From NCBI GenBank assembly GCA_963754125.1, contig CAVWEX010000014.1, forward strand, positions 806,001-870,000: a DNA stretch of 64,000 nucleotides. The letters are read 5' to 3'. Below, piece by piece: positions 48,852 through 57,414 of the stretch. The DNA comes from RPQJ01 sp963754125 (GTDB lineage: Bacteria > Pseudomonadota > Gammaproteobacteria > Steroidobacterales > Steroidobacteraceae). The translations under genes were made by a program, and so were the position numbers. The notes under the pieces are model-generated. The model made no database searches, had not been told where the DNA came from, and saw only the letters and a program-made list of their open reading frames with translations. How positions within the stretch are numbered: position 1 is the first letter of the stretch; every line of letters begins with the position of its first letter.

Positions 48852-49956
48852 ATGAGCGGCCGCGGAACGCTGCACGACGCCTACCACGAGTCGCTGCGCC
48901 GCCACGGCTACCGGCCGGACGCGGCACAGGAGCATGCGGTCGCCCGGCTCGAGGACCTGCGACGGCGGCTCGAGTCGGCGCACGCAGGCGGCAGCGGCTG
49001 GCTCGCGCGGCTGAAGCGTCCGAAACGCGGCCATGCCGTAGCCGGTGCGCGGCCTGTACCTGTGGGGGGGCGTCGGCCGCGGCAAGACGTTCCTCATGGA
49101 CCTGTTCCACGCCGAACTCACGCTGCCGGCGCGGCGCCAGCACTTCCACCGTTTCATGAAGGACGTGCACGGGCGCCTGCGTGCGCTGCGCGAGATCGAG
49201 CGCCCGCTCGAGCACGTCGCGGGCGAACTCGCCGCCGACGCCCGCGTGCTGTGCCTCGACGAGCTGTACGTCAGCGACATCGCCGACGCGATGCTGCTGT
49301 CGGGCCTGTTCGCGGGCCTCGTCGAGCGGGGCGTCACGCTGGTGTTCACCTCGAACGCACCGCCGGGCGAGCTCTACCGCGACGGCCTGCAGCGCAGCCG
49401 CTTCCTGCCGGCGATCGCGCTGATCGAGCGCTGCACCGAGACCGTGAACGTGGATGCCGGACTCGACTACCGGCTGCGCCAGCTCGAGCGGGCGCCGCTG
49501 TACCTCGACGCACTCGACCCGTTCGCGGACGAGTCGCTGGCGCTGCGCTTCGAGGAGATCGCCGGGGAAGCCGGCGAGCCCGGCGGCGTGCTGGAGGTCG
49601 AGGGACGCGAGATCCCCGTGCGCCGCCGCGGCGTCGATGTCGTCTGGTTCGACTTCGCGGCCCTCTGCGCCGGGCCGCGCAGCGCCTCGGACTACGTCGA
49701 GATCGCGCGCGACTTCCACACGGTGTTCGTGTCGGGCATCCCGGTGCTCGAGGACGGCACCAACGATCCCGCGCGGCGCTTCATCGCGCTGGTGGACGAG
49801 TTCTACGACCGAAACGTGAAGCTGGTGGTGTCGGCTGCGGCGGCGCCCGAGGTGCTCTACCGCGGCGAGCGTCTCACCTTCGAGTTCGAGCGCACCCGCA
49901 GCCGCCTCGTCGAGATGCAGACACGCGAGTACCTCGCGCGGCCGCACCTCGCCTGA
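48852..49956 (+). CDS. zapE: Cell division ATPase ZapE (AFG1-like), frame broken once
   Basis: The N-terminus reads MSGRGTLHDAYHESLRRHGY with QEHAVARLEDL. The frame changes near 49030 (one extra base), then GLYLWGGVGRGKTFLMDLF (Walker A), RQHFHRFMKDVH, LCLDELYVSDIADAM (Walker B) and TSNAPPGELYRDGLQR. It ends with FYDRNVKLVVSAA and the conserved FEFERTRSRLVEM. The repaired length is about 367 residues. ZapE binds FtsZ and acts late in division under stress. It stands just after acetoacetyl-CoA synthetase with a 16-base gap. Confidence 0.92.
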
Positions 49957-50016
49957 GGGCCGGGTCGCACGCCGGAAGCGGCTACACTGGCCGGCATTGC
50001 AATCACGGGCCCGAGC

Positions 50017-50550
50017 GTGAAGCCACCCGACCGCGACCCCATCGACCTCGAGCGCTTCCTGCCGTACCGGCTGTCGGTGCTCACGAACCTCGTGAGCGGC
50101 ACCATCGCCGACGCGTACCAGCGCCGCTTCGACCTCACCATCCCGGAGTGGCGCGTGATCGCCGTGCTGTCGCGTCACCCGGGCCTGTCGGCGGCGGAGG
50201 TGGGCGAGCTCACGCGCATGGACGCGGTCGCCGTGAGCCGCGCCGTGGCGAGGCTGCTGCGCGCCGGACGGCTGCGCCGCGCCGTTTCCCCGCTGGATCG
50301 CCGGCGCTCGGTGCTCAGCGTGTCTCCGGCAGGCGCCGCCGTCTATCGCGAGGTCGCACCGCTCGCGCTCGGCTACGAGCGCGAACTGCTCGGCGCACTC
50401 GGCACTGCCCAGCGTGCGGTCCTTGACCACGCACTCACCAGGCTCACCGAACGGGCCCAGTCGTTGACCGGCTCGCTCAAGGCATCGCCCGGCGGGCCGA
50501 ACGGCGAGCGCGCCGACACCCGAGTGCGCGGATCACGACGCCGGCGCTGA
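50017..50550 (+). CDS. MarR-family transcriptional regulator
   Basis: 177 residues from a GTG start. The winged helix-turn-helix includes LTIPEWRVIAVLSRHPGLSAAEVGEL, then MDAVAVSRAVARLLRAGRL for the recognition helix and a wing with SPLDRRRSVLSVSPAG. The C-terminal 25 residues are low-complexity and basic. MarR proteins repress nearby genes and respond to small phenolic or acyl ligands. Candidates here are gdhB (98 bases downstream) or its own gene; neither is shown. Confidence 0.85.
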   Translation: MKPPDRDPIDLERFLPYRLSVLTNLVSGTIADAYQRRFDLTIPEWRVIAVLSRHPGLSAAEVGELTRMDAVAVSRAVARLLRAGRLRRAVSPLDRRRSVLSVSPAGAAVYREVAPLALGYERELLGALGTAQRAVLDHALTRLTERAQSLTGSLKASPGGPNGERADTRVRGSRRRR

Positions 50551-50605
50551 ACGTCGTGTTGCGCTGCGGCAGCCGGCCCTCGCACGGGGGCGGTGTTGCG
50601 ACGGC

Positions 50606-50611
50606 TATAAT
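50606..50611 (+). promoter_or_regulatory. Consensus -10 element before gdhB
   Basis: A perfect TATAAT, 37 bases before the gdhB ATG, in the 97-base gap after the MarR gene. No -35 hexamer of note lies at 16-18 bases upstream, so an activator may be needed. Confidence 0.42.
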
Positions 50612-50647
50612 CCGCGCCGGGCCGCGACGGCCCCAAGGAATAACTAC

Positions 50648-53600
50648 ATGCCAGGAACCATCCCCGCTGCGCGGCAGCACCTGATTGCCGCCATTGCCGC
50701 GAAGTCGCGCGTACGCGGCGCGCCGCTGCCGCTTGCCCCGTTCGTGCAGGCCTACTACCGCGGCGTCGACGAGTCCGACCTGCGCGACGGCGATCCCGCC
50801 GCGCTCGCCGCGGCCGCAGCAGGCCACCTGCGCTTCGGCGCGACGCGCAAGCCGGGCCGCGCGCTGGTGCGCGTGTTCAACCCCACCGTCGAGCGTGACG
50901 GCTGGGAGTCACCGCGCACCGTGGTGGAGGTGGTCACGGACGACATGCCGTTCCTGGTCGATTCGCTCGCGATCGTGCTGAACGACTGCGGGCTGTCGAT
51001 CCACGCGATGGTGCACCCGGTGTTCACCGTGCGTCGCGACCGCGCCGGGCGCCTGCTCGAGGCGGCGGGCGAGGCGGCGGGTGGCGCGACGGAATCGTGG
51101 CAACACGTCGAGGTGAACCTGAGCACGGATGCGGCGCGGCTCGAGCACGTGCGCGAGCGCATCGAGGCGACGCTCGAGGACGTGCGGCTCGCCGTCGGCG
51201 ACTGGCCCCGGATGGTCGAACTGGCGCGGGAGACCGCTGCTGCCGCGACCGCCAAGGTGCCCGGCATCGGCCGGGCCGAGGCCGTCGAGGGGTCCGCCTT
51301 CCTCGACTGGCTGGCCGACAACCATTTCACGTTCCTGGGCTATCGCGAGTACCGCCTCGAGCGCGGCGCGGTCGTGGACCGCCTCGTGCCGGTCGCGGGT
51401 TCGGGTCTCGGCCTGCTGCGCACGGGCGCGGGTCGCCCGCGGCCGAAACCCACGGAACTGCGCGGCGAGGTGCGCCGCAAGGCGCGCGAGGTGGCCCTGC
51501 TCGTGGTGACGAAGGCCAACTCGGTCTCGACCGTCCATCGGGCGACGTACCTCGACTACGTCGGCGTCAAGTCCTTCGATGCGCGCGGGCAGGTCACCGG
51601 CGAGCGCCGATTCATCGGCCTGTTCACCTCGGCCACCTACAGCGCGAGCCCGCGCTCGATCCCGCTGCTGCGGCACAAGGTGCAGCGCGTGATCGACCAC
51701 TTCGGCATCTCGCCGGTGAGCCACGACGGCAAGGCGCTCATGCACGTGCTCGAGTCCCACCCGCGGGACGAACTGTTCCAGGCCAGCGTCGCCGAGCTGG
51801 TGCGCAGCTTCCGCGGCATCGTCAACCTCTACGAGCGGCGCCGCGTGCGCCTGCTGCTGCGCCGCGATCCTTACGGCCGATTTTTCTCGTGCCTGCTGTA
51901 CGTGCCGCGCGATCGCTACAACACCCAGGCGCGCGAGCGCATCGAGCGGATCCTGCTCGACGAACTCACCGGCGAGTCGCTCGAGGCGCAGGTGCAGATC
52001 TCCGAATCGGCCCTCGCGCGGCTGCACCTGCTGGTGCGCACCGACCCCGACCTTGAGATCGACGCCGACGTCGGGCGCATCGAGGCCCGCATCGCCGAGA
52101 CGCTGCGCACCTGGGAGGACCGGCTGCGGACGGCACTCGACGCCCGGATGCCCGGCGAGCAGGCCGAGGAACTCGCGCGACGCTACCAGGGCGCCTTCCC
52201 GGCCGCCTACCAGGAGGACGTGCCGGCCGCCCTGGCGATCCCCGATCTGCTCGAGCTGCGCGGCCTTCCCGACTCGCCCGACGCGCTCGGCCTCGCGCTG
52301 CTCGGTGGCGGCGACCCGGGCGCGCTGCTGCACCTGCGCCTGTACCGCCGAGGCGAACCGATCGCAATGTCGGACCTGCTGCCGCTGCTCGAGAACTTCG
52401 ACCTGCGCGTGATCAACGAGCGACCGTACCGGGTCGAGACGCAGGGCGGCGCGCGCTACTGGATCCAGGATCTCGAGGTCTCGCTCGCCGGCGGCGGCAA
52501 GCTCGACCCGGGCCAGGCCGGGGCACGCTTCGAGGCGGCATTCTTCGCAGTCTGGCAGGGCCGGGCCGAGAGCGACGGCTTCAACCGCCTGGTGCTCGCA
52601 GCCGGCCTCGACTGGCGCCAGGCGCTGGTGCTGAGGGCGGTCTGCCGCTACCTGCTGCAGACCGGCCTGCCCTTCAGCCAGCGCTACATGGAATCGGTGC
52701 TTCTGCGACACCCCGCCCTTGCGGCGCGGCTCGCGTGGATGTTCGAAGCGCGCTTCGATCCGCGCCTCGCCTCGTCGACGCGCACCTCCCAGCAGCGTGC
52801 GCTCGCCCGGGAGATCGACGAGGCGCTCGAGAAGGTCACGAGCCCGGACGACGACCGCATCCTGCGCGCGTTTCGCGCGGTCGTGACGACCGCGCTGCGC
52901 ACCAACCACTTCCAGCGCGACGCGTCGGGCGAGCCCAAGGCCTACCTGTCGATCAAGCTCGACCCGAAGCATCTTCCCGAGCTGCCGAAGCCGCGCCCGA
53001 TGTTCGAGATCTGGGTGTACTCGCCGCGGGTCGAGGGCGTGCACCTGCGCATGGGCAAGGTGGCGCGCGGCGGGCTGCGGTGGTCCGACCGCCGCGAGGA
53101 CTTCCGTACCGAGGTCCTTGGGCTGATGAAGGCCCAGAACGTCAAGAACACGCTGATCGTGCCGGTGGGCGCCAAGGGCGGCTTCGTGCCCAAGCAGCTG
53201 CCCGTGGGCGACCGCGACGCCGTGCAGCGCGAGGGCACCGAGTGCTACCGCCTCTTCATCCGCGGCCTGCTCGACCTGAGCGACAACGTGGTCGAGGGCA
53301 AGGTGGTCCCGCCCGCCGGGGTGGTCCGCCACGATCCGGACGATCCTTACCTGGTGGTGGCAGCGGACAAGGGCACGGCCTCGTTCTCGGACACCGCGAA
53401 CGCACTCGCGGCCGAGTACGGCTTCTGGCTCGGCGATGCATTCGCCTCGGGTGGTTCGGCGGGCTACGACCACAAGAAGATGGGCATCACCGCCAAGGGC
53501 GCGTGGGAATGCGTCAAGCGCCACTTCCGCGAGATGGGCGTGGACACGCAGTCGCAGGACTTCACCGTCGCGGGCATCGGCGACATGGCGGGCGACGTGT

Positions 53601-55465
53601 TCGGCAACGGCATGCTGCTCTCCGAGCACATCCGGCTCGTGGCGGCCTTCAACCACCAGCACATTTTCCTCGACCCCGATCCGGACCCAGCGCGCAGCTT
53701 CCGCGAGCGGCAGCGGCTGTTCGCCCTGCCCCGCTCGTCCTGGGCCGACTACGACGCGAAGCTGATCTCCAGGGGCGGCGGCGTCTTTCCGCGCGACGCC
53801 AAGGCGATCGCACTCTCCCCGCAGGCCCGGGCACTGCTCGGCCTCGAGGCGGCGCGCGCGACGCCGCAGGAGATCATCCGGGCGATCCTGCGGCTGCCCG
53901 TGGATCTGCTGTGGAACGGCGGCATCGGAACCTACGTGAAGGCCACGACGGAGGCGAACTCCGCGGTGGGCGACCGCACCAACGACGGCGTGCGCGTCGA
54001 CGGGCGCGAGCTGCGCTGCAAGGTCGTCGGCGAGGGCGGCAACCTCGGGCTCTCCCAGCTCGGGCGCATCGAGTACGCGCGCTCGGGCGGTCGCATCAAC
54101 ACGGACTTCGTGGACAACTCGGGCGGCGTGGACTGCTCCGACCACGAGGTGAACATCAAGATCCTGCTCGACGTGGCGCGGCGGCAGGCAAATCTCGCCG
54201 GCGGCGCCCGCAACCGCCTGCTCGCGCAGATGACCGACGAGGTGGGTGCGCTGGTGCTGAGGGACAACTACCTGCAGAGCCAGGCGATCAGCCTGATGCA
54301 GGGAATCGCCGCCGAGCGCCTCGGCGAGCACGCGCACTTCATCCGCTCGCTCGAGCTCGAGGGCCTGCTCGACCGCGCCCTCGAGTACCTGCCGAGCTCC
54401 GAGGACATCGAGGACCGCGCGCGCGCAGGCGAGGGACTCACGCGACCCGAGCTGGCGATGCTGCTCTCCTACTCGAAGATCGCGCTCAATAGCCAGCTGA
54501 TCCTCTCGGACGTGCCGGAGGACCCGTACCTCGGCCGGGAACTCGATCGCTACTTCCCCGATCGCCTGAGCAACCGCTACGCCGCGCTGCTCGGCGAACA
54601 TCGCCTGCGGCGCGAGATCATCGCCATGGCGACGACCAACAGCATCGTGAACCGCATGGGGCCCACTTTCGTGGCGCGCACCCAGCAGGACACCGGTGCC
54701 GACGCCGCCACCGTCGCGCGGGCCTACACGATCGCCCGCGAAGCCTTCGAAGTGCGCGAGATGTGGCAGTCCATCGAGCAGCTCGACACCCGCGTCGCCG
54801 CGGCGGCGCAGTACGCGATGACGCGGGACACCGTCGGGCTGATTCGTCAGGCGACCTACTGGCTGATCCAGCGGCACCGCGGCTCGCTCGGCATCGAGGC
54901 GCAGGTCGGACGGCTGCGACCCGGCATCCGCGAGCTGGCGGCGGCGCTGCCGCAGGGCCTGCAGGGGCTCGAACGCGAAGCCTTCGACCGCCGCGCGGGC
55001 GAGCTGCTCGCGACGGGCGTGCCGGCGGCCCTCGCGCGCCGCGTCGCCGCCTGCGGCGCGCTCGCGAGCGCGCCCGACATCGTCGAGCTGGCGCAGCTGC
55101 ACAAGCTCTCGGTGGCAACCGCGGCCCGCACCTACTTCGGCATGGGCACCGAGTTCGGCCTCGACTGGCTGGGCGCCCGCGTCGAGGAACTCGACATCCA
55201 GGGACACTGGCAGGCCGTGGCACGCAACAGCCTGCGCGAGGCGCTCTTCGACGCGCACCGCGGCCTCACGCAGCGGGTGCTCGGCGAGACCCGGGAGCGC
55301 GACCCGGAACGCGCCGTGCTGTCGTGGCGCGAGAAGCACGCGGCCGCGGCGGCACACGCACGAGGCATCGTGGACGACATCCGGGCACAACCGGCCGTCG
55401 CCGACTTCGCCTCGCTGTCGGTCGCGCTGCAGGGTCTGCGCCGGCTATCCGTCGCGGGGAAGTGA
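50648..55465 (+). CDS. gdhB: NAD-specific glutamate dehydrogenase, large (GDH-180) type
   Basis: 1605 residues, in the usual range for this class. The first 700 residues hold ACT-like regulatory domains. The catalytic core includes MGKVARGGLRWSDRREDFRT, IVPVGAKGGFVPKQL with the active Lys, and GDMAGDVFGNGML, DPDPD, WNGGIGTYVKA. The C-terminal part is helical. It deaminates glutamate to 2-oxoglutarate with NAD+, feeding amino-acid carbon to the TCA cycle; allosteric control by arginine or citrate is known in homologues. Its stop overlaps the next GTG by 4 bases. Confidence 0.96.
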   Translation: MPGTIPAARQHLIAAIAAKSRVRGAPLPLAPFVQAYYRGVDESDLRDGDPAALAAAAAGHLRFGATRKPGRALVRVFNPTVERDGWESPRTVVEVVTDDMPFLVDSLAIVLNDCGLSIHAMVHPVFTVRRDRAGRLLEAAGEAAGGATESWQHVEVNLSTDAARLEHVRERIEATLEDVRLAVGDWPRMVELARETAAAATAKVPGIGRAEAVEGSAFLDWLADNHFTFLGYREYRLERGAVVDRLVPVAGSGLGLLRTGAGRPRPKPTELRGEVRRKAREVALLVVTKANSVSTVHRATYLDYVGVKSFDARGQVTGERRFIGLFTSATYSASPRSIPLLRHKVQRVIDHFGISPVSHDGKALMHVLESHPRDELFQASVAELVRSFRGIVNLYERRRVRLLLRRDPYGRFFSCLLYVPRDRYNTQARERIERILLDELTGESLEAQVQISESALARLHLLVRTDPDLEIDADVGRIEARIAETLRTWEDRLRTALDARMPGEQAEELARRYQGAFPAAYQEDVPAALAIPDLLELRGLPDSPDALGLALLGGGDPGALLHLRLYRRGEPIAMSDLLPLLENFDLRVINERPYRVETQGGARYWIQDLEVSLAGGGKLDPGQAGARFEAAFFAVWQGRAESDGFNRLVLAAGLDWRQALVLRAVCRYLLQTGLPFSQRYMESVLLRHPALAARLAWMFEARFDPRLASSTRTSQQRALAREIDEALEKVTSPDDDRILRAFRAVVTTALRTNHFQRDASGEPKAYLSIKLDPKHLPELPKPRPMFEIWVYSPRVEGVHLRMGKVARGGLRWSDRREDFRTEVLGLMKAQNVKNTLIVPVGAKGGFVPKQLPVGDRDAVQREGTECYRLFIRGLLDLSDNVVEGKVVPPAGVVRHDPDDPYLVVAADKGTASFSDTANALAAEYGFWLGDAFASGGSAGYDHKKMGITAKGAWECVKRHFREMGVDTQSQDFTVAGIGDMAGDVFGNGMLLSEHIRLVAAFNHQHIFLDPDPDPARSFRERQRLFALPRSSWADYDAKLISRGGGVFPRDAKAIALSPQARALLGLEAARATPQEIIRAILRLPVDLLWNGGIGTYVKATTEANSAVGDRTNDGVRVDGRELRCKVVGEGGNLGLSQLGRIEYARSGGRINTDFVDNSGGVDCSDHEVNIKILLDVARRQANLAGGARNRLLAQMTDEVGALVLRDNYLQSQAISLMQGIAAERLGEHAHFIRSLELEGLLDRALEYLPSSEDIEDRARAGEGLTRPELAMLLSYSKIALNSQLILSDVPEDPYLGRELDRYFPDRLSNRYAALLGEHRLRREIIAMATTNSIVNRMGPTFVARTQQDTGADAATVARAYTIAREAFEVREMWQSIEQLDTRVAAAAQYAMTRDTVGLIRQATYWLIQRHRGSLGIEAQVGRLRPGIRELAAALPQGLQGLEREAFDRRAGELLATGVPAALARRVAACGALASAPDIVELAQLHKLSVATAARTYFGMGTEFGLDWLGARVEELDIQGHWQAVARNSLREALFDAHRGLTQRVLGETRERDPERAVLSWREKHAAAAAHARGIVDDIRAQPAVADFASLSVALQGLRRLSVAGK

Positions 55466-56262
55466 CGCGCTGCTGCCTCGTCGTCACGACGCACGAGCGA
55501 CCCGATGCGCTCGAGCGCGTCCTGGCGGCCGTGGGCGCGCAGGAGCAGCCGCCGGACGAACTGATCGTCGCCGACGACGGCTCGGGCCCCGCGACCGCCG
55601 CGGTGGTAAAGCGCCTCGCGGCAGCGGTACCGTTCCCGGTGCACCACGCCTGGCAGCCGCACGAGGGCTTCCGCGCCGGTCGCATCCGCAACGCGGCCAT
55701 CATCCGCACGCGCTGCGAATACGTCGTGCTGCTCGATGGCGACATGGTGCCGCATCCCGGGCTCATCGCCGACCATTGCGCCCTCGCACGACCCGGGCAC
55801 TACAGCCAGGGCGTGCGCATCCTGCTCGACGACGACGCGACGCGACGCCTGCTCGAGCCCGGCAGCGCGTTGCCGAGGCCCTGGTCGCCGGGCCTCGGCC
55901 GCCTGCGACGGCTCTACGGGGTGCACGCCCCGCGGCTGGCGCGCCCGCTGCGCAGCGCAGCCAATGCCCTGGTGTCCGTCAAGGCCTGCAACCAGGGCTT
56001 CTGGCGCGACGACCTGCTCGCGGTCAACGGCTTCGATGAGGCCATGACCGGCTGGGGGTCCGAGGACAAGGAACTGTGCGCGCGGCTCGAGAACGCGGGC
56101 GTGCGCCGGCAGACGCTGCTGTTCGCGGCGATCGCCTGGCACCTCGCGCACCCGCCCGCCTCGCGCACCGCGGCCGAGGTCAATCGCGCGCGCTGGCTGG
56201 ACACGCAGCGCACGCGCCGCACGCGCTGCGAGGCCGGGCTCGACCGCCATCTCGACGCCTGA
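55462..56262 (+). CDS. Family 2 glycosyltransferase
   Basis: 266 residues from a GTG that overlaps the gdhB stop (GTGA). GT-A fold: VVTTHERPDALERVLAAVG, ELIVADDGSG, HEGFRAGRIRN and the DxD in LLDGDMVPHPG. The later GWGSEDKELCARL matches the galactosyltransferase C-terminal (Glyco_transf_7C) pattern G-x-E-D that binds acceptor and metal. It probably adds a sugar to a surface polysaccharide or lipid; donor and acceptor are unknown. No other glycan gene is nearby. Confidence 0.87.
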   Translation: MTRCCLVVTTHERPDALERVLAAVGAQEQPPDELIVADDGSGPATAAVVKRLAAAVPFPVHHAWQPHEGFRAGRIRNAAIIRTRCEYVVLLDGDMVPHPGLIADHCALARPGHYSQGVRILLDDDATRRLLEPGSALPRPWSPGLGRLRRLYGVHAPRLARPLRSAANALVSVKACNQGFWRDDLLAVNGFDEAMTGWGSEDKELCARLENAGVRRQTLLFAAIAWHLAHPPASRTAAEVNRARWLDTQRTRRTRCEAGLDRHLDA

Positions 56263-56304
56263 GCATCGCGAGTTTCCCGGCTGGCGCCCTGCCGGGGCCG
56301 TTGC

Positions 56305-56310
56305 TATAAG
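56305..56310 (+). promoter_or_regulatory. Candidate -10 element for gpmA
   Basis: TATAAG (5 of 6), 31 bases before the gpmA ATG; no clear -35. A short 6-base inverted repeat (cccggc at 56276, gccggg at 56291) just upstream might end the preceding transcript. Confidence 0.35.
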
Positions 56311-56340
56311 AATCCATCCCCTCCGTCACCTGTGACCCTC

Positions 56341-57093
56341 ATGAGCACCGGCAAACTCGTCCTGCTGCGCCACGGCCAGAGCATCTGGAACCTCGAGAAC
56401 CTGTTCACGGGCTGGATCGACGTGGACCTCTCCGCGCAGGGCCTCGAGGAAGCGAAGGAGTCCGGCCGGCTGCTCAAGGCCGAGGGCATCGCCTTCGACC
56501 TCGCCTTCACCTCGGTGCTGAAGCGCGCCATCCGCACGTTGTGGATCGCGCTCGACGAGATGGACATGATGTGGCTGCCGGTGGAGCGCAGCTGGCGCCT
56601 CAACGAGCGCCACTACGGGGCGCTGCAGGGCCTCGACAAGGCGCAGACCGTGGCGAAGCACGGCGCCGAGCAGGTGAAGATCTGGCGGCGCAGCTACGAC
56701 ATCCCGCCGCCGCCGCTGGATGCGAGCCATCCGCAGCACCCGCGCTTCGACCGCCGCTACGCCGTCGTGCCGGCCGCGGAACTGCCCGCGTCCGAGTCGC
56801 TCAAGGACACGCTCGCCCGCGTGCTGCCGTTCTGGAGCGAGCGCATCGCGCCCGAGCTCGTCGCCGGCCGCAACGTGCTGGTCGCCGCGCACGGCAACAG
56901 CCTGCGCGCGATGGTGAAGATGCTCGACCAGATGACCGACGAGGCGATCGTCGAGCTCAATATCCCGACCGGCGTGCCGCTGGTGTACGAGCTCGATGCG
57001 AAGCTCACGCCGCTTTCGAGCCGCTACCTCGGGGACCCGGAGGCCGTGAAGGCACGCGCCGAGGCCGTGGCCCGGCAGGCGGAAAAGAAATAG
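56341..57093 (+). CDS. gpmA: 2,3-bisphosphoglycerate-dependent phosphoglycerate mutase
   Basis: 250 residues, identical in length to E. coli GpmA when started at the ATG at 56341 (MSTGKLVLLRHGQSIWN); a GTG three codons upstream is less likely. The phospho-His is in LRHGQS, with LNERHYGALQGLDK and the second His in AAHGNSLRAM. Interconverts 3- and 2-phosphoglycerate in glycolysis. Confidence 0.96.
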   Translation: MSTGKLVLLRHGQSIWNLENLFTGWIDVDLSAQGLEEAKESGRLLKAEGIAFDLAFTSVLKRAIRTLWIALDEMDMMWLPVERSWRLNERHYGALQGLDKAQTVAKHGAEQVKIWRRSYDIPPPPLDASHPQHPRFDRRYAVVPAAELPASESLKDTLARVLPFWSERIAPELVAGRNVLVAAHGNSLRAMVKMLDQMTDEAIVELNIPTGVPLVYELDAKLTPLSSRYLGDPEAVKARAEAVARQAEKK

Positions 57094-57135
57094 CCGATAC
57101 GCTGCGGCGCCGAATCGCGGCGCCCGCGGACGTCG

Positions 57136-57342
57136 TTACCGCTTTCTTGTGGCACGCGTTCCGGTGCCGAGCAGCCCGGACGTCCAGGGCATGCCCGTCC
57201 GCTCCTCGATGTACCCGCGGATCAGCTGCCGAACGACCTGCGACGGCGTCGTGTCCTGCTCGGCGCACAGGCGCTCGAACAGCGCCTTCTTCCGCGGATC
57301 GATCAGGACGGTCAAACGGGCGGTGCGTTCCTCGATCGACAC
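57136..57342 (-). CDS. Small ribbon-helix-helix (CopG-like) DNA-binding protein
   Basis: 68 residues from a GTG start. RTARLTVLIDPRKKALFERL gives the beta-strand and first helix, and TTPSQVVRQLIRGYIEE the second helix, the usual RHH layout. A short C-terminal tail ends in basic residues. It is divergent from the Hyf-like complex with only 72 bases between, sharing an AT-rich promoter region. It could repress itself and the complex genes, or be an orphan antitoxin; no toxin is adjacent. Confidence 0.68.
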   Translation of the reverse strand: MSIEERTARLTVLIDPRKKALFERLCAEQDTTPSQVVRQLIRGYIEERTGMPWTSGLLGTGTRATRKR

Positions 57343-57376
57343 GCGATGTCCTCGCCGTGGCTGGTGTGTGCTTCTG

Positions 57377-57384
57377 ATTATAAT
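57377..57384. promoter_or_regulatory. Symmetrical -10 region between RHH gene and Ehr operon
   Basis: The octamer ATTATAAT is its own reverse complement and contains TATAAT on both strands (plus 57379-57384, minus 57382-57377). It lies in an AT-rich patch (57371-57396) in otherwise GC-rich DNA, 31 bases before the HyfB ATG and 35 from the RHH GTG. Suited to divergent transcription or RHH binding. Confidence 0.45.
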
Positions 57385-57414
57385 CTTATTTGTATTGGGG
57401 TAGCATAGCCGCCC

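Noticed and set aside
50909..55390. Very long open frame (1493 codons) on the minus strand opposite gdhB
   Set aside because: High-GC DNA leaves the antisense frame open; the translation has no recognisable domain and sits exactly opposite a clear 1605-residue enzyme.
56276..56296. Terminator between the glycosyltransferase and gpmA
   Set aside because: Only a 6-base stem with no T-run; too weak to list as a terminator.
57136..57342. Toxin-antitoxin module
   Set aside because: The RHH protein could be an antitoxin, but no small toxin gene adjoins it; both neighbours are metabolic genes.
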